Source: Diphasiastrum complanatum (Eukaryota; Streptophyta; Lycopodiopsida; Lycopodiales; Lycopodiaceae). From it: DNA of 64,000 bases. Positions within the stretch are counted from its first letter, which is position 1, and each line of letters opens with the position of its first letter. Below the pieces are notes generated by a model that saw only the letters and a list, made by a program, of their open reading frames with translations, had not been told where the DNA came from and did no database searches. A program made the position numbers and the translations under genes. Positions 21,234 to 32,500 of this stretch are shown in pieces. The stretch lies in assembly GCA_029204225.1 (NCBI GenBank), contig CM055098.1:18505303-18569302 (forward strand). Direction: 5' to 3'.

Positions 21234-22492
21234 TTGGATTTTTTTATTTCAACAAGCTTCAAAGATCATATGGATGTTGCACGCAATGAAAAGGAGAGAA
21301 GAGATAGATTGCAATATATTGAGAGAAGTGATCCTAGTACAAGACCATTCACTAGCCTTGCTAATCCTCTAGAGACATTTCATTGGCAAGTGTACAACAT
21401 CCTTGAAAAAGATACTCAATGACATTCCAAAGCGTGACTATGCGCTAGCAATAGCTGATATACCATATAGATTTAAGCTAAAGGGTGTAGTAAATGATGA
21501 TTGTGCACACACATATGCTCAAATATTGCATATGGTGAAATCATTCAAGGAACTAACCACATCATCGTTATGGAGATTTCTTATTTTTCACTCCACTAAT
21601 CAAGCTACAGCGGTGGCAAAGGCTTTGAAGGACGAAACTCATGGTTATGAATTATTGATATGGTAATTTTTGTGATCTTGTTGTTAGTTTGTAGTAGATT
21701 AAGTTGATCTATGATGCTCTATTTATATCAATCTATTAATCAAGTTATTTTTTTTTTCAAATGTTAAGCATGCTCCTGGAGAAAGGCTAGTTAGTTGTTT
21801 TGAATTGATGACTGTTGGATATTTCTCATTGGTTGAGTAAAGTTCCAATGCACACTTGAAGAAGAGGAGTATGTAACGTTTTTCCATTTCCAGCAATAAC
21901 AAGAAAACTTCGAACTTTAGATGTGTCTCGAAGCTTGGTCAATCCCTATTAAAAGCCTCAATGATTATTAAATGAATTGACATTCTGCCCTATCCCTCAA
22001 AACACACTCACTCTCATATCAGTCCACAACCCGAGGGATATACCGACCCCCCTCGATATATCCCTAGGAAGACACTCAGTGTGTGATCACTCTACAATTC
22101 GAGATATATATCGACCTCCCTTGATATATCCCTCTTGTGAAAGAGATTGGATTTTAGATCTTTTTGCTGGAACAGGAACAACAACTATTTGTGCTTTGAA
22201 GAAAGGAAGAAATATTGTATGTTTTGAGCTCGATCCAGTGCACGTTTCATTTATTGTGCAATGTGTATGTGCTATAGATGAGCTCCTTGACGGGGATGGA
22301 GAAGTTGGAGTGAAGTTTGATTCCTTATGTGAAAAGGTCCAAATTGCATCTACAGAGCCTCAACCTCCATTAAAGGATGAGCCTGAGGATTTTGCAAATC
22401 TTCAGGATGAAGCGTATGACTGTGAAGAAGTAAACGAAACACAAGACTCTAAAAATGTCAATGTTAGTCCTGAGGAGATCTTAGATGTATAA
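21234..22492 (+). pseudogene. Decayed beta-class DNA amino-methyltransferase-like gene
   Basis: Three collinear pieces in different frames carry the signature order of beta-class N6-adenine/N4-cytosine methyltransferases. Piece 1 (21256-21410) is RSDPSTRPFTSLANPLETFH. Piece 2 (about 21405-21666) has AIADIPY at 21451-21468 in the place of catalytic DPPY, then WRFLIFHSTNQA and YELLIW. Then come HAPGERLVSCFE (about 21765-21830), a VTFFHF-like block and NPY-stop-KP (21944-21961, the position of H/N-P-x-Q-K-P). Piece 3 (22142-22492) has WILDLFAGTGTTT at 22148-22186, the SAM-binding FxGxG motif I, then ELDP, and an acidic tail ending at a stop. Inactivating changes are a frameshift near 21405, several stops (TAA in NPYQKP) and about 150 bp of foreign sequence before piece 3. 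A small intron may follow YELLIW. The chemistry (N6 or N4, DNA or other substrate) cannot be told. The plant family or transposon of origin is not recognised. Confidence 0.7.
22027..22137. repeat. Two 42-bp direct repeats with internal hairpins
   Basis: Units at 22027-22068 and 22095-22137 share the plan CGA...GATATA...CGACC...CCC...GATATATCCCT. Unit 1 has arms AGGGATATA (22034-22042) and TATATCCCT (22057-22065). They lie in the foreign segment that splits the methyltransferase relic between NPY-KP and motif I. Confidence 0.65.
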
Positions 22493-24680
22493 AGCCTTCC
22501 TGATCACACTAATTTAGGATGATGTTGGAACTTGAACAAGTCCATTGATGTTTATTTTATTCACATTTGGTTATTCATTGTCATGCGTTCACATTTGTTT
22601 ATGAATTCTTCCTTCGGCTCAATTGTTCTATTTATTATGTATTTTCTTGGTATCTTGCTATCTTGTCATTGTTCAATATTGTTTGATAATTATGTTACAA
22701 TCAAGACTAAGATGCTAACATGTTGCTCTAACTTTGTAGTAGACAACACAAATCTTCAAATTAGAGTGTACATGTTGTTGTATAAGCACATTAATTAATT
22801 TAACCTAATTTATTGTTTCAAGTATGATTCTCGTTACTCATTTGAGATAAGCGATATAGTTTATCTTGTTCAATCCTCAAAGTAGTCTACAAATGTAGTT
22901 TTACAAATACATCAATTCATTTCACCTAGGCTTTAGTATTAGTTTTCTTTGCTTAAATTACATTTCATGTATACTTTTGACATATAGCCTGCACTTTTAA
23001 GTAGATCATTACATTTTCTCACATATTCAGTTCAAAATAGATTTTTGGTGTTAATGGTAGAGTATCTTGCAAGTTGTTTTCTTACATAAATACACCAATA
23101 TTCATTTTTTACCAGGCTCTGATTGAATATTAAGTACGTATTTCGTTATGTTGGTGACGAGAATAGTTAGGACATCTAAAAAAAGTCTTGCAATAAAAAC
23201 ACTAACACATTTGCATCTATTTGATATTTTATATTATTGAAAATAGTTGTAAATCCACGATGGGTGAACAATACACATTGACATATTTTAAGTTAAAGAA
23301 AAAAGAAAAAATCCATTCATTGGGCTAATAATAAATGACTGAGTCTTGACCTGAGAGACACACATACAAAGAAAATTAAAATCCAAATATTTTTCATGGA
23401 ATCGTAGATTAATAGAGTTGTATCATTTGATAACTATATGATGGCCTCAAGAAACTATTCAAATCTATTATGATTACATGTGGTTACTTATGATTACATA
23501 AGATTATATATGTTCATTTGTTCTATTTTTTGTTTTCTCTTGCATAGATTTTGTCAGCCAACCCAATATATACATTTGTACATTTGGTTGAATAGGGCGT
23601 AGACCACATTTTGGCCGCACCATCGAGAATTGAGACTATCCATTTAAACACTCAATCCATTTGAACAACAATGGATTGATTGTTCTTCTAATAGTTCTAT
23701 TGGAACTTATAAGCATACTCAAATTACACGTTTTTTGTTTGTTTGTTTCAATGAGATACATACAATAATTTTCCAAACATCTATAGTGTAATTGAAAATC
23801 TAAATTTTGCATTTATAATTTAATACTTTGTCATGATTATTTTGTGAATATAATACTCAATTTTTTTTTTCTCGTTTGTAAATTAGCAAATATTTTTTCT
23901 TTTTTTAAACAATGAATTTGGCCTAAAATAAATTACAATGTGTCAATATTTGACTCAATTTTTTAAAATTGTTAAAAAAAAAACTAAGTTTTTTCGAGGG
24001 AATCTTGAAATAGGTAACACGCAACATTATCTATTTAATACACAACAGTGTTTACTTGGGTCTCTTTTCATTTTGGGCACATTTGAGAGCTAGGCTACCA
24101 TTAATTCTCGCGCCTTTGGCTTGCGAGTACATTGCACCATTTGAGAGTACATTGCACCATTTGAGAAAGTTGATGTCCTCATCAGGGCCAAACTAGACCT
24201 ATGACGCATGGCACATGCTTAATTCACCGGCCGCATAAAAATAAGATAAAGATACATAGGCAGTAAGTAGCACATGAAAAGTGTAGAAGTTCCTTGAACT
24301 TCAGAATTGGATTGAAAATTTCTACATCATCTCATATTTGTAAGATCAATACTTACAACTTTAAGACACAATTTGTAGAATCTTGGCCTCCACAAGGACA
24401 GCTCAAGACTTTGAAACATGCACAAAAAGAAAAGCTATAACAATCTACTTATGGGACCAAAACAAAAATCATTGGTACATGTTTGCCTCAGGAGGCTTTC
24501 CCAAGTTTCTCGAATGGGTGACCCAAACATTTGGCGATGGTTTATTCTTCCAGCTGAACGCCACGCTTCAAGAAAGATACATGAAACAACGAACTCAGAA
24601 TATCACAAATCAGCTGATTTTACCCACATCTGCAAATACATGACAGAAACGAGCGTTGGGAGTTTTCGGCTTATCGTAAA
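22493..24680. other. AT-rich intergenic stretch
   Basis: No gene recognised. It is the most AT-rich part of the window, with poly-T and poly-A runs (23855-24000). A duplicated phrase, GAGTACATTGCACCATTTGAGA, lies at 24125-24165. Confidence 0.4.
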
Positions 24681-25315
24681 CATAACTGCTACTTACGTCT
24701 GATGAATTCAACACCAAATATGGAGCTAACTTTTCAGATCCATACGTGGAACCAAACATAAGTGCTATTTTTCATTAATTATACACCACCAGATATGGAA
24801 TTAACTTGGCAGATTCATATATAAAACCAGACATAAGTGCTACTTCTGATAAATTCTACACCATCAGATATGGAACTAACTCTTCAGATCCATACATACA
24901 ACAAAAACATATTAAGTGCTACTTTTCATAAAATGTACAATTCTACACTAACAGATATGGAACCAAGTTTTCAGATCCATAAATAGAACCAGACATAAGT
25001 GCTACTTCCGATAAATTCTACACCATCAGAGATAGAATTAACTTTTCAGATCCATACGTAGCTATTCCGATCCATACGTAGAACCAACATAAGTGCTACT
25101 TCTCATATATTCTACACCACCAGATATGGAATTAACTTCTCAGATATTCCATTAATAGAACCAGCATGAGTGCTGTTTCTCATAAATTATACACCGTCAG
25201 ATATGAAACTGACTTTTGAAATCCATGTATAGATCCAGACATAAGTGCTACTTCTGATAAGTTCTAAACCACCAGATATGGATCAAAATTGCAGATCCAT
25301 ACTTAGAACTAGTAA
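24681..25315. repeat. Minisatellite array, about eight 75-bp units
   Basis: The phrase CATAAGTGCTACTT starts units at about 24681, 24757, 24832, 24910, 24994, 25088, 25165 and 25240. Each is followed by CAT-CAGATATGGAA-TAACTTTTCAGATCCATAC-TAGAACCAGA variants. Spacing is 75-78 bp except for two longer units (84 and 94 bp; the 94-bp one repeats GATCCATACGTAG). Units are 80-90% alike by eye. No coding role. Confidence 0.9.
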
Positions 25316-25605
25316 GCTGAACAGAGATCAAGTTTATAACGAAGATGGCAGAATTCTAAGAAGGAAGAAAGCATCCTGGGTTCATTGAAACTTTTCTTTT
25401 TGTTCGCAAATTCTGAAGGGATGACGTAAAACGTTTGTTTTCTCGCTAAACGAAGCGTTGAGACTTATGTACGATACCAAATATTAGAAAAAATGCATTG
25501 TCGGAACAAGAACAACGAGATCAGCAAAACAAAGCAAACTAAGATACAGAAAAGCATTTGGATTTCCGTACAAGCTGTGAACCAACATCAATGAACCCGA
25601 TGGTC

Positions 25606-25606
<1 letters not shown>

Positions 25607-25640
<34 letters not shown>

Positions 25641-25742
25641 CCATTTCTTAAGCTGTGTCATCTTGAGAAGATGCGATAGTAATCTGTATAAGTCCAATTT
25701 TAGGAGGGAGAGAGAGAGGGGGGCGGGGGAGGGGGGGGGGGT
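25607..25742. repeat. (GA)n microsatellite and G-rich tract
   Basis: (GA)15-16 at 25608-25639, then a purine-rich stretch GGAGAGAGAGAGGGGGG and an 11-base G run ending near 25741. On the minus strand these are (TC)n and a C run. Confidence 0.8.
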
Positions 25743-26520
25743 TGTGTGGCGGCTCGCAATATTCAACTTCACGGATGAGTTTCGGTACTAGGTCTTTTCT
25801 CCTCGGAACCTCAATACAGAGCAAATGCTATGAGTTTGATTTAGTTTAATATTTTAGGATACAGTAAGCAAGGTTAAAATGAAAGTTCAGCTAAGTTGAA
25901 TAAAGCCAATATTGATACCATCACATATCTTTTTCCAATTTACTCCACTTCGAGTGCCTAAAACTCATTGGTACGCCGCAAAACGAATATTTTATGAATG
26001 CAGAAATGTCAAAGATTTCATATTATTAATTTCTTCTCCAATCTCGTCTGGTATTCTTTACTAGTATTCTTTACTCAGTCTCTCTCTCTCTCTCTCTCTA
26101 AACCGGTCCTCTTCGTCCTGTCTTTGCTGCTTTTGAGCAACGAGCAGGCCAGAAGGAGTATTAGTATTTGGAACAGATATGCAGGCGCGCCTCAGATCCA
26201 TGGCTCAATCATAAGCCTGGCATTATCAATATTTGGATTAAGCTGCAGATGCCTTCTGTTCTTCTGACATGCCGGCCATATAAACTTTAGAAGGCATTAT
26301 ATCTTTCCTCCAAATGGAAGATGCGATTTGTCTATTGAACTGAGCGCAACTCCCAGATCTGGCCGATTCATTATCTTAATGACTTTCGTTACCTCAGAAA
26401 GTTTCTCATGTGTTGCGTGCTGACAGCAGAAGCAAGCGTTCTTGGTAGCCATATCAGAATTCAATTTGATCACTTCGTAGTTTGCACTTGTCTAAACTTG
26501 TACATTTACAGCCAGCCAGA
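25743..26520 (+). promoter_or_regulatory. Upstream region of the NDB1-like gene
   Basis: About 780 bp without coding sequence before the start codon at 26521. A (TC)n tract lies at 26080-26099; pyrimidine tracts near plant transcription starts are common, so this may mark the promoter or 5' UTR. A TATA box could not be assigned with confidence. The start context is CCAGCCAGAATGTCC. Confidence 0.35.
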
Positions 26521-29500
26521 ATGTCCTCTATTAGACCACTGAGTCGCCTAGTACGAGCCGGCTTGCAAAAATCTGCCGAATCTTCTAACCTATCTCGATC
26601 CAGCTATGGTACACGAGTTCTAAGCAGGCGCAGCTTCGCTTCTCAATCTGGAAATAAATCATTGAAAGATGATGAACTACTTGCTCGGGCAAGGCCATTC
26701 TGGAAAACGGAAGAAAAATGGTGGCCTTATCTTATGATGCTTGCTGCCAGGTACTCAGCCATCTTTAGAACTACATCATGTACAATCTATCTTCTTTGAA
26801 TAAACCTCCTCTCTCGAGCTACTAAATGCATTAGGACAATTGGCATGTTGTATGCTAGTAAGTGCATTGACTGGTTTCAATCTAGACGGCGATCACATTT
26901 CATACTTGAAAAACTGGTCTTTTAACTCGGAAACCACGCGAGCCTCGTAATAGGTGAGTGCTCGATCCCACCCGAGCCTCCTAGCCACCCTCGCAAATGT
27001 GTGATTACCCCGCAAAGACCAATGTCAGTGGACGGCGCTCACATTTCTTTAGATGTAGCCCATTCAAACTACTCCATCCAGTTATGGGATTTTAAGTCCT
27101 CATGGCTTATGTGATGGCTGCAGCTACACCAGCAAACGCATATGCCAGCAATTTGCATATATTTCCGATGCTCCTTCAAGCACTCTCATTCTTGAGACTA
27201 CTTAATTCTGGAAAATGCTTGATCTGAGAATCTTCTTGAATTCCTCATGCAAGAAAAGTTATAGTGCTGAAGGGGACAATGTAGATCAAATGTTCAAAGC
27301 CAACTTAAAGCATGGCCATTGGGAAAGTTGAACAGATACTAGAATGCTGCCCATTTAATGACAATTTTAATAGGAGGCTGGAGCATATATTTGACAGCTG
27401 TTTGGAACCAAATCCGCCAAGCTTGTCCTCTTGATGTGCCACAGTCCGCCGACGCCATTCTATGACTCCTCTCGTGCCCACCTCTGGCGTTGAAGCCTGG
27501 ATTCACTACAAAGTTTCTAACATCCCTATCTAATTTATATTCAAGGTAGAAATTACTCACTGAATCAATTAGTTCTGGGATCAACTTATCCAAATTAGAT
27601 TGCTCTCACTGTAAGTGAAGCTTGTATCACTAAAGTTGAAACGCAGTCAAAATTTGGTAATGGAAAAAGATGGGAACTAAGGATTATTCTGCTTAGGTTA
27701 ATATTTTATGACCAGAGCTTGGTATGTGCTTGCAGGTTTGTTATACCCAAATTAGGAGTTCATATTTCAAGTAGACAAGTGATCAGTATCTTTCTATTGC
27801 CTGAAAATTCAATCAGAATCTTACTGCTAGAACATATTTAGTACTGCTGAATCAGACATTATTGGAAGCTAAGGTAACATAAGGATCACAAAAGTAAATT
27901 CAGGACGGCACAGTATATTCATTTTAGTAGACATTTTTCTGTTAGAGATGCACACTAGTATGTTTTACGCGTACAATGTTGACTTATAAGCACTACCACT
28001 CATAACGTTGGCCGATTTACTGATATTCTTCGTAGTTAAACCAAATACCTGGACATTTCTAGCCAATAGCACTTCATCCCAAGAGGTACCTTAAAAAACG
28101 TTTCTACCTTAGCAAATTTTAATCAGATACCAGAGATTTTTGTTGGACCATTCTAGATTGTTGCAGAGACGATCCATCCACCATATGGGGTACCTTAATC
28201 CAGGCAATGCAATATTCATCTGTTTCCTTGTTTTTTAAGTGTGACGTGTGTTGTTGCTCTAATCTGTCAGTTTTACAATGTGCCAGTGGTTCGCTTGGGG
28301 GACTACTAGTGGTTTCAGCAGATGCGAAAACAAAGGAAGAAGGCCCTACTGAGAAGGTCTCTGAGAAGAAGAAACGACTTCTGATCCTTGGTACTGGATG
28401 GGCTGGAGTTAGTTTTCTGAAAGATCTGGACACCAGCTTGTATGAAGTTACAATTGTTTCTCCACGAAATTATTTCGTTTTTACTCCACTGTTGCCAAAT
28501 GTGACATCTGGGACAGTGGAAGCACACAGCATCACTGAACCTGTGCGCAGAATCGCTCGAAATGTGAGTTTCTTATGCAAATACAAGACTGAATTCTACA
28601 CATTCCTTACTTTCGGTAACGACTAGTACATCTTGTCCTGTAATGAGATGGTATAAAAATCTGAAGATTGTCAATGTTGGCGAAAAGTATGAGCATGTCA
28701 GAGTATCAGTCACCATAGGACATGCTCAAAGTAGTTAGTATGTGTTGACAGATTTTGTATTATGGCAATTGCAGAGGAAAAAGAGCATAAAATTCTATGA
28801 AGCAGAATGTCTACATATTGATGCGGCTAATAAGACGGCATCGTGCCGAGACATGAGTGATGTTCATGTAAAAGGGAAAGAAGACTTTACCTTGGAATAT
28901 GATTTACTGGTAATTGCTCTAGGTGCTCAACCTAACACATTTGGAATACCAGGAGTGAAAGAGCATTGCCACTTCTTAAAGGTAAGTTTCTCTGGGTTCC
29001 AGTTCTAAAAAATAATCTTGTGGCAGTTTTACAATCTGAAAAGTTTCGGTCCATATCGTTACACTTTTTTTATGTTCATGCTTTTACATCGTGAAGGAAT
29101 GGTTTTGCTCTAAGGTTTACTAAGTTGCGGTGGTGCAACTCATGATGCATGCTTAACTTTTTTATCATCTTGTTGCCAAGTGCAAATGCAAACAAGAATT
29201 TATTTTGGTTTTAAGAGGGGCTCGAACGTGGGACAAAGAAACTTTGGATGCCAAGTTAACCAACTTACCCAACCCCGTTGGATAAATTCAAACAAAAATG
29301 AAGCATTGAGCTTAAAGATGTTCTCTTCTTTTATTGTTATGTCTTGATGCTCTGTTGTGTAGAAACTTTGGCTGATCACTCCACATAGGCGTACTATCTT
29401 AGGATCTCGCAACTTCATTTGGCTTCACAGCAGCTCGCTCGATGTTTCATAGAGTCTGCAGAAGCGCTTAGCGTTTTGGGTAGGCGTCTAACCAGAGCGT

Positions 29501-32500
29501 ATGCTTGACTTATGACATTATTCTGATGGTTAAGATATCATAAGCCAGCAAATTTGGCGTACGCTGTCTTACACTGTTGGGTAGTTAGTTCCTTATGATA
29601 TCCCTGAAGTCTTAACCATATCTGCAACAAAGTGTGACTGTTACAAAGAACCTGTAAAGATAAACCTAGATGAGGCGATCCTGCAGTAAAAAATGACCTT
29701 ACTAGGACATTACTATAGGATGCCCAATCAAGATGTGACATTGTACCCATTGTTTAGGACTAGGATCTCGAATGATTTTTCTTATCTTCTCTTTCATGCT
29801 TCGATGCGTTTTCCCCTGTTTTACATGAAATTTCTTCATGCTAGTTTCTGGCGAAGGACGACAGGTACCATAATGATCTTGGCTTTTGCCTACTTATTTT
29901 TAATGAGTGCGTATATGAGTCGGTATTGAACATCCTTCAAAACAGGTCCATCATATAAATACGTGGGTTAAATTCACGAAAGAGAATGTAGGCAGAAAAT
30001 GCAGGCACTGGTAGACAAACGTGTTTTGCACATAGAGAGAGAGAAATTCACGAAAGAGAATGTAGTTACTGGTAGACAAATGTGTTTGCAGAGAGAGAGA
30101 GAGACAGAGAGAAAGAGAGAGAGAGATTGATTTTAACGTGATTGGTCCAAATCACTCGTCATTTCAGGAAATAGAGGATGCTGAGAGGATCCACCAAAGT
30201 GTTTTGGATTGCTTTGAAACAGCAAACCTTCCTCACTTATCTGACGAGGAAAAGAGAAAATTGCTTAGTTTTGTTGTGATTGGAGGCGGTCCAACCGGAG
30301 TTGAGTTTGCGGCTGAACTACACGACCTCATCCATGAAGACTTGGTGAAACTCTATCCAGGTCTAGAAGAAAAAGTCAAGATCACTGTGATACAAGGGGC
30401 TGACCACATTCTCAGTATGTGAGTAACACAGCCATTTTGATTGTGAACCCGAAATTTAGACGTGCATCCAATATATTACAAGAATAAAAAGATAGCAGAT
30501 CCTTACGATACTGCATTGGCTGATGAATATATTATAAAAGGATAGCTTTTACTTCATCTGCATTAAGTCTTGTGCAAATAGTTGACACTGGAAATCAAGG
30601 GCGCAAAGGGTACAGGCTCCTTCAGAGCTTTTGAAGGTTGCACCTTACCCAAGAATATAGTGAGCCAGCTTTTGAAGACAAAGTTGTATTCGCCATTGTC
30701 CACTATTTTATTATTCTCTTGTATCTACTCATTTCTGCGGCTAATTGAGTAAATCAACTGACCTGAAAGTAGAGAAAAGGAAAACTCATCAACATGCTAC
30801 TTATTGGAAGATTGCTTCTATATTGTTCTGAAATAAGGGCACGTAGCAATTGACTTCCAGTTTGAAAACTAAGCTTCAGGCCTTTGACTGCACGCTGTGA
30901 TCTAGCGTTCTCTGATACTGCTTTTCATATACATCTCTGTTTCATATGCCTTTCATCGCAGCATAAATTTTGGCAATACCATCGAATTCACTGTCAATTC
31001 GTATTTTCCTCTCTGGAATTGCTTTTTATTGTGCCCTCCTATCCAGTGACCAGTATTGTATTAAACTGATTTTAATCAACACTGCTCCTAAATTTCACAG
31101 GTTCGATGAGCGAATCAGCGATTTTGCCGAGAAAAAATTCCAGAGACAGGGCGTTGAGATTCAAACAGGTTGTTTTGTGCAAGCAGTGACTGATAACGAG
31201 GTTACAGTTAAAAATAAGTCTGGACAACTCTACACAATGCCATATGGTATGGCAGTTTGGTCCACCGGAATCGGCACTCGCCCAGTGGTGTCCAAGTTCA
31301 TGGAGCAAATTGGTCAGGTAGGTGCACTGATCATAGCTATTCTGTTAAGATGTAATCTATTCAAGATCGTAACTCTAATTTGTTGTGCTGGAGATTGCTG
31401 AGAAATTAATTTGTTGGACTAATGCAGAAGAGTAGGCGAGTTCTGGCAACGGACGAATGGTTGCGTGTAAAGGGGTGTGACAATACTTTTGCTTTGGGGG
31501 ACTGTGCAACTATTGAGCAACGAAAGATCATGGTTTGGTTCTTACAAACTTTTGAACCTAAAATGCCTTGCATGCTGAATTCTTTTGCAGTAAGAATGTG
31601 TGATGATATGAGAAACGTGAATTTGATGATATTGAAACATAAAACTGTAGTATGGAAAGCCATAGTATATTTACACGGGACAAGTTTCAAAGTTGTAAGC
31701 TTTGTGATTAGGGTTGTTGATTTTGCAACGTAAATGCACCAACTTATGAAACCGAGAAAGGCAAAGGGTTAGGTAAGCATGAAACTGAAGACTATTTATT
31801 AGTAGAACAAAGAAGCCCCTACACCTCCTTGGCACAGCTTGTGCTGAGTGCAAGCTTGTACCTTAGGCCTTATATTGATGGCTTTTGGTTATACGTGCAT
31901 TTCTCTACTTGAGGCATTGCCTACTTCATAGGTAGCTTAACAGTTCTATGACTTATAAATTGGTTACATTCTCCAGATTTGTCTCCCTTTTTGTCTCCTC
32001 AACATGGGTGCATGATAAAGTCTAGCTTGGCCAGTTTAAACAACAAAAAGTTCTGCTTTCCATTATTATACAGTTGTTAGCTGCCCCCCTCCGAGGGGGA
32101 AATGTACTTTGTAATTTCTAATCCGAATTGGGCTCAAAAGGCATTGTGCTCAACTGGTTTTGAGTTAGATTGGGCAAGTGTAGATCCATGAGTCACAATC
32201 TTTGCTGTTTACTCCCCCCATCAACAAAAACATGCGACACTGTTAGAAAGCACAAACAACCATTTTTTTTCTCATTCTTGAAACAACATAGGCATAGAGC
32301 AACAACAAAGTATGGAAGCCTCACTGATCGAGGCCCCAGTTGGTCGCCTCTTTGTCGGAGTCCATGATCATCGCCTCCAACGCTGGGTTTGGTTTACCCA
32401 CAATCCAAACTCAATTCATCAATGCATGATGCATAGTGGCAATGAAAATAACTTAGTAAGAATTTCGGTTGTAATGTTGCACGGTCTAGCAGAGCTTGGT

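Noticed and set aside
24383-24702. Two overlapping open frames before the minisatellite
   Set aside because: No motif, overlapping in different frames, and the second runs into the tandem repeat.
26482-26520. Upstream extension of the NDB1 frame before the ATG at 26521
   Set aside because: The open frame continues upstream but without an ATG; 26521 is the first Met and gives a normal presequence.
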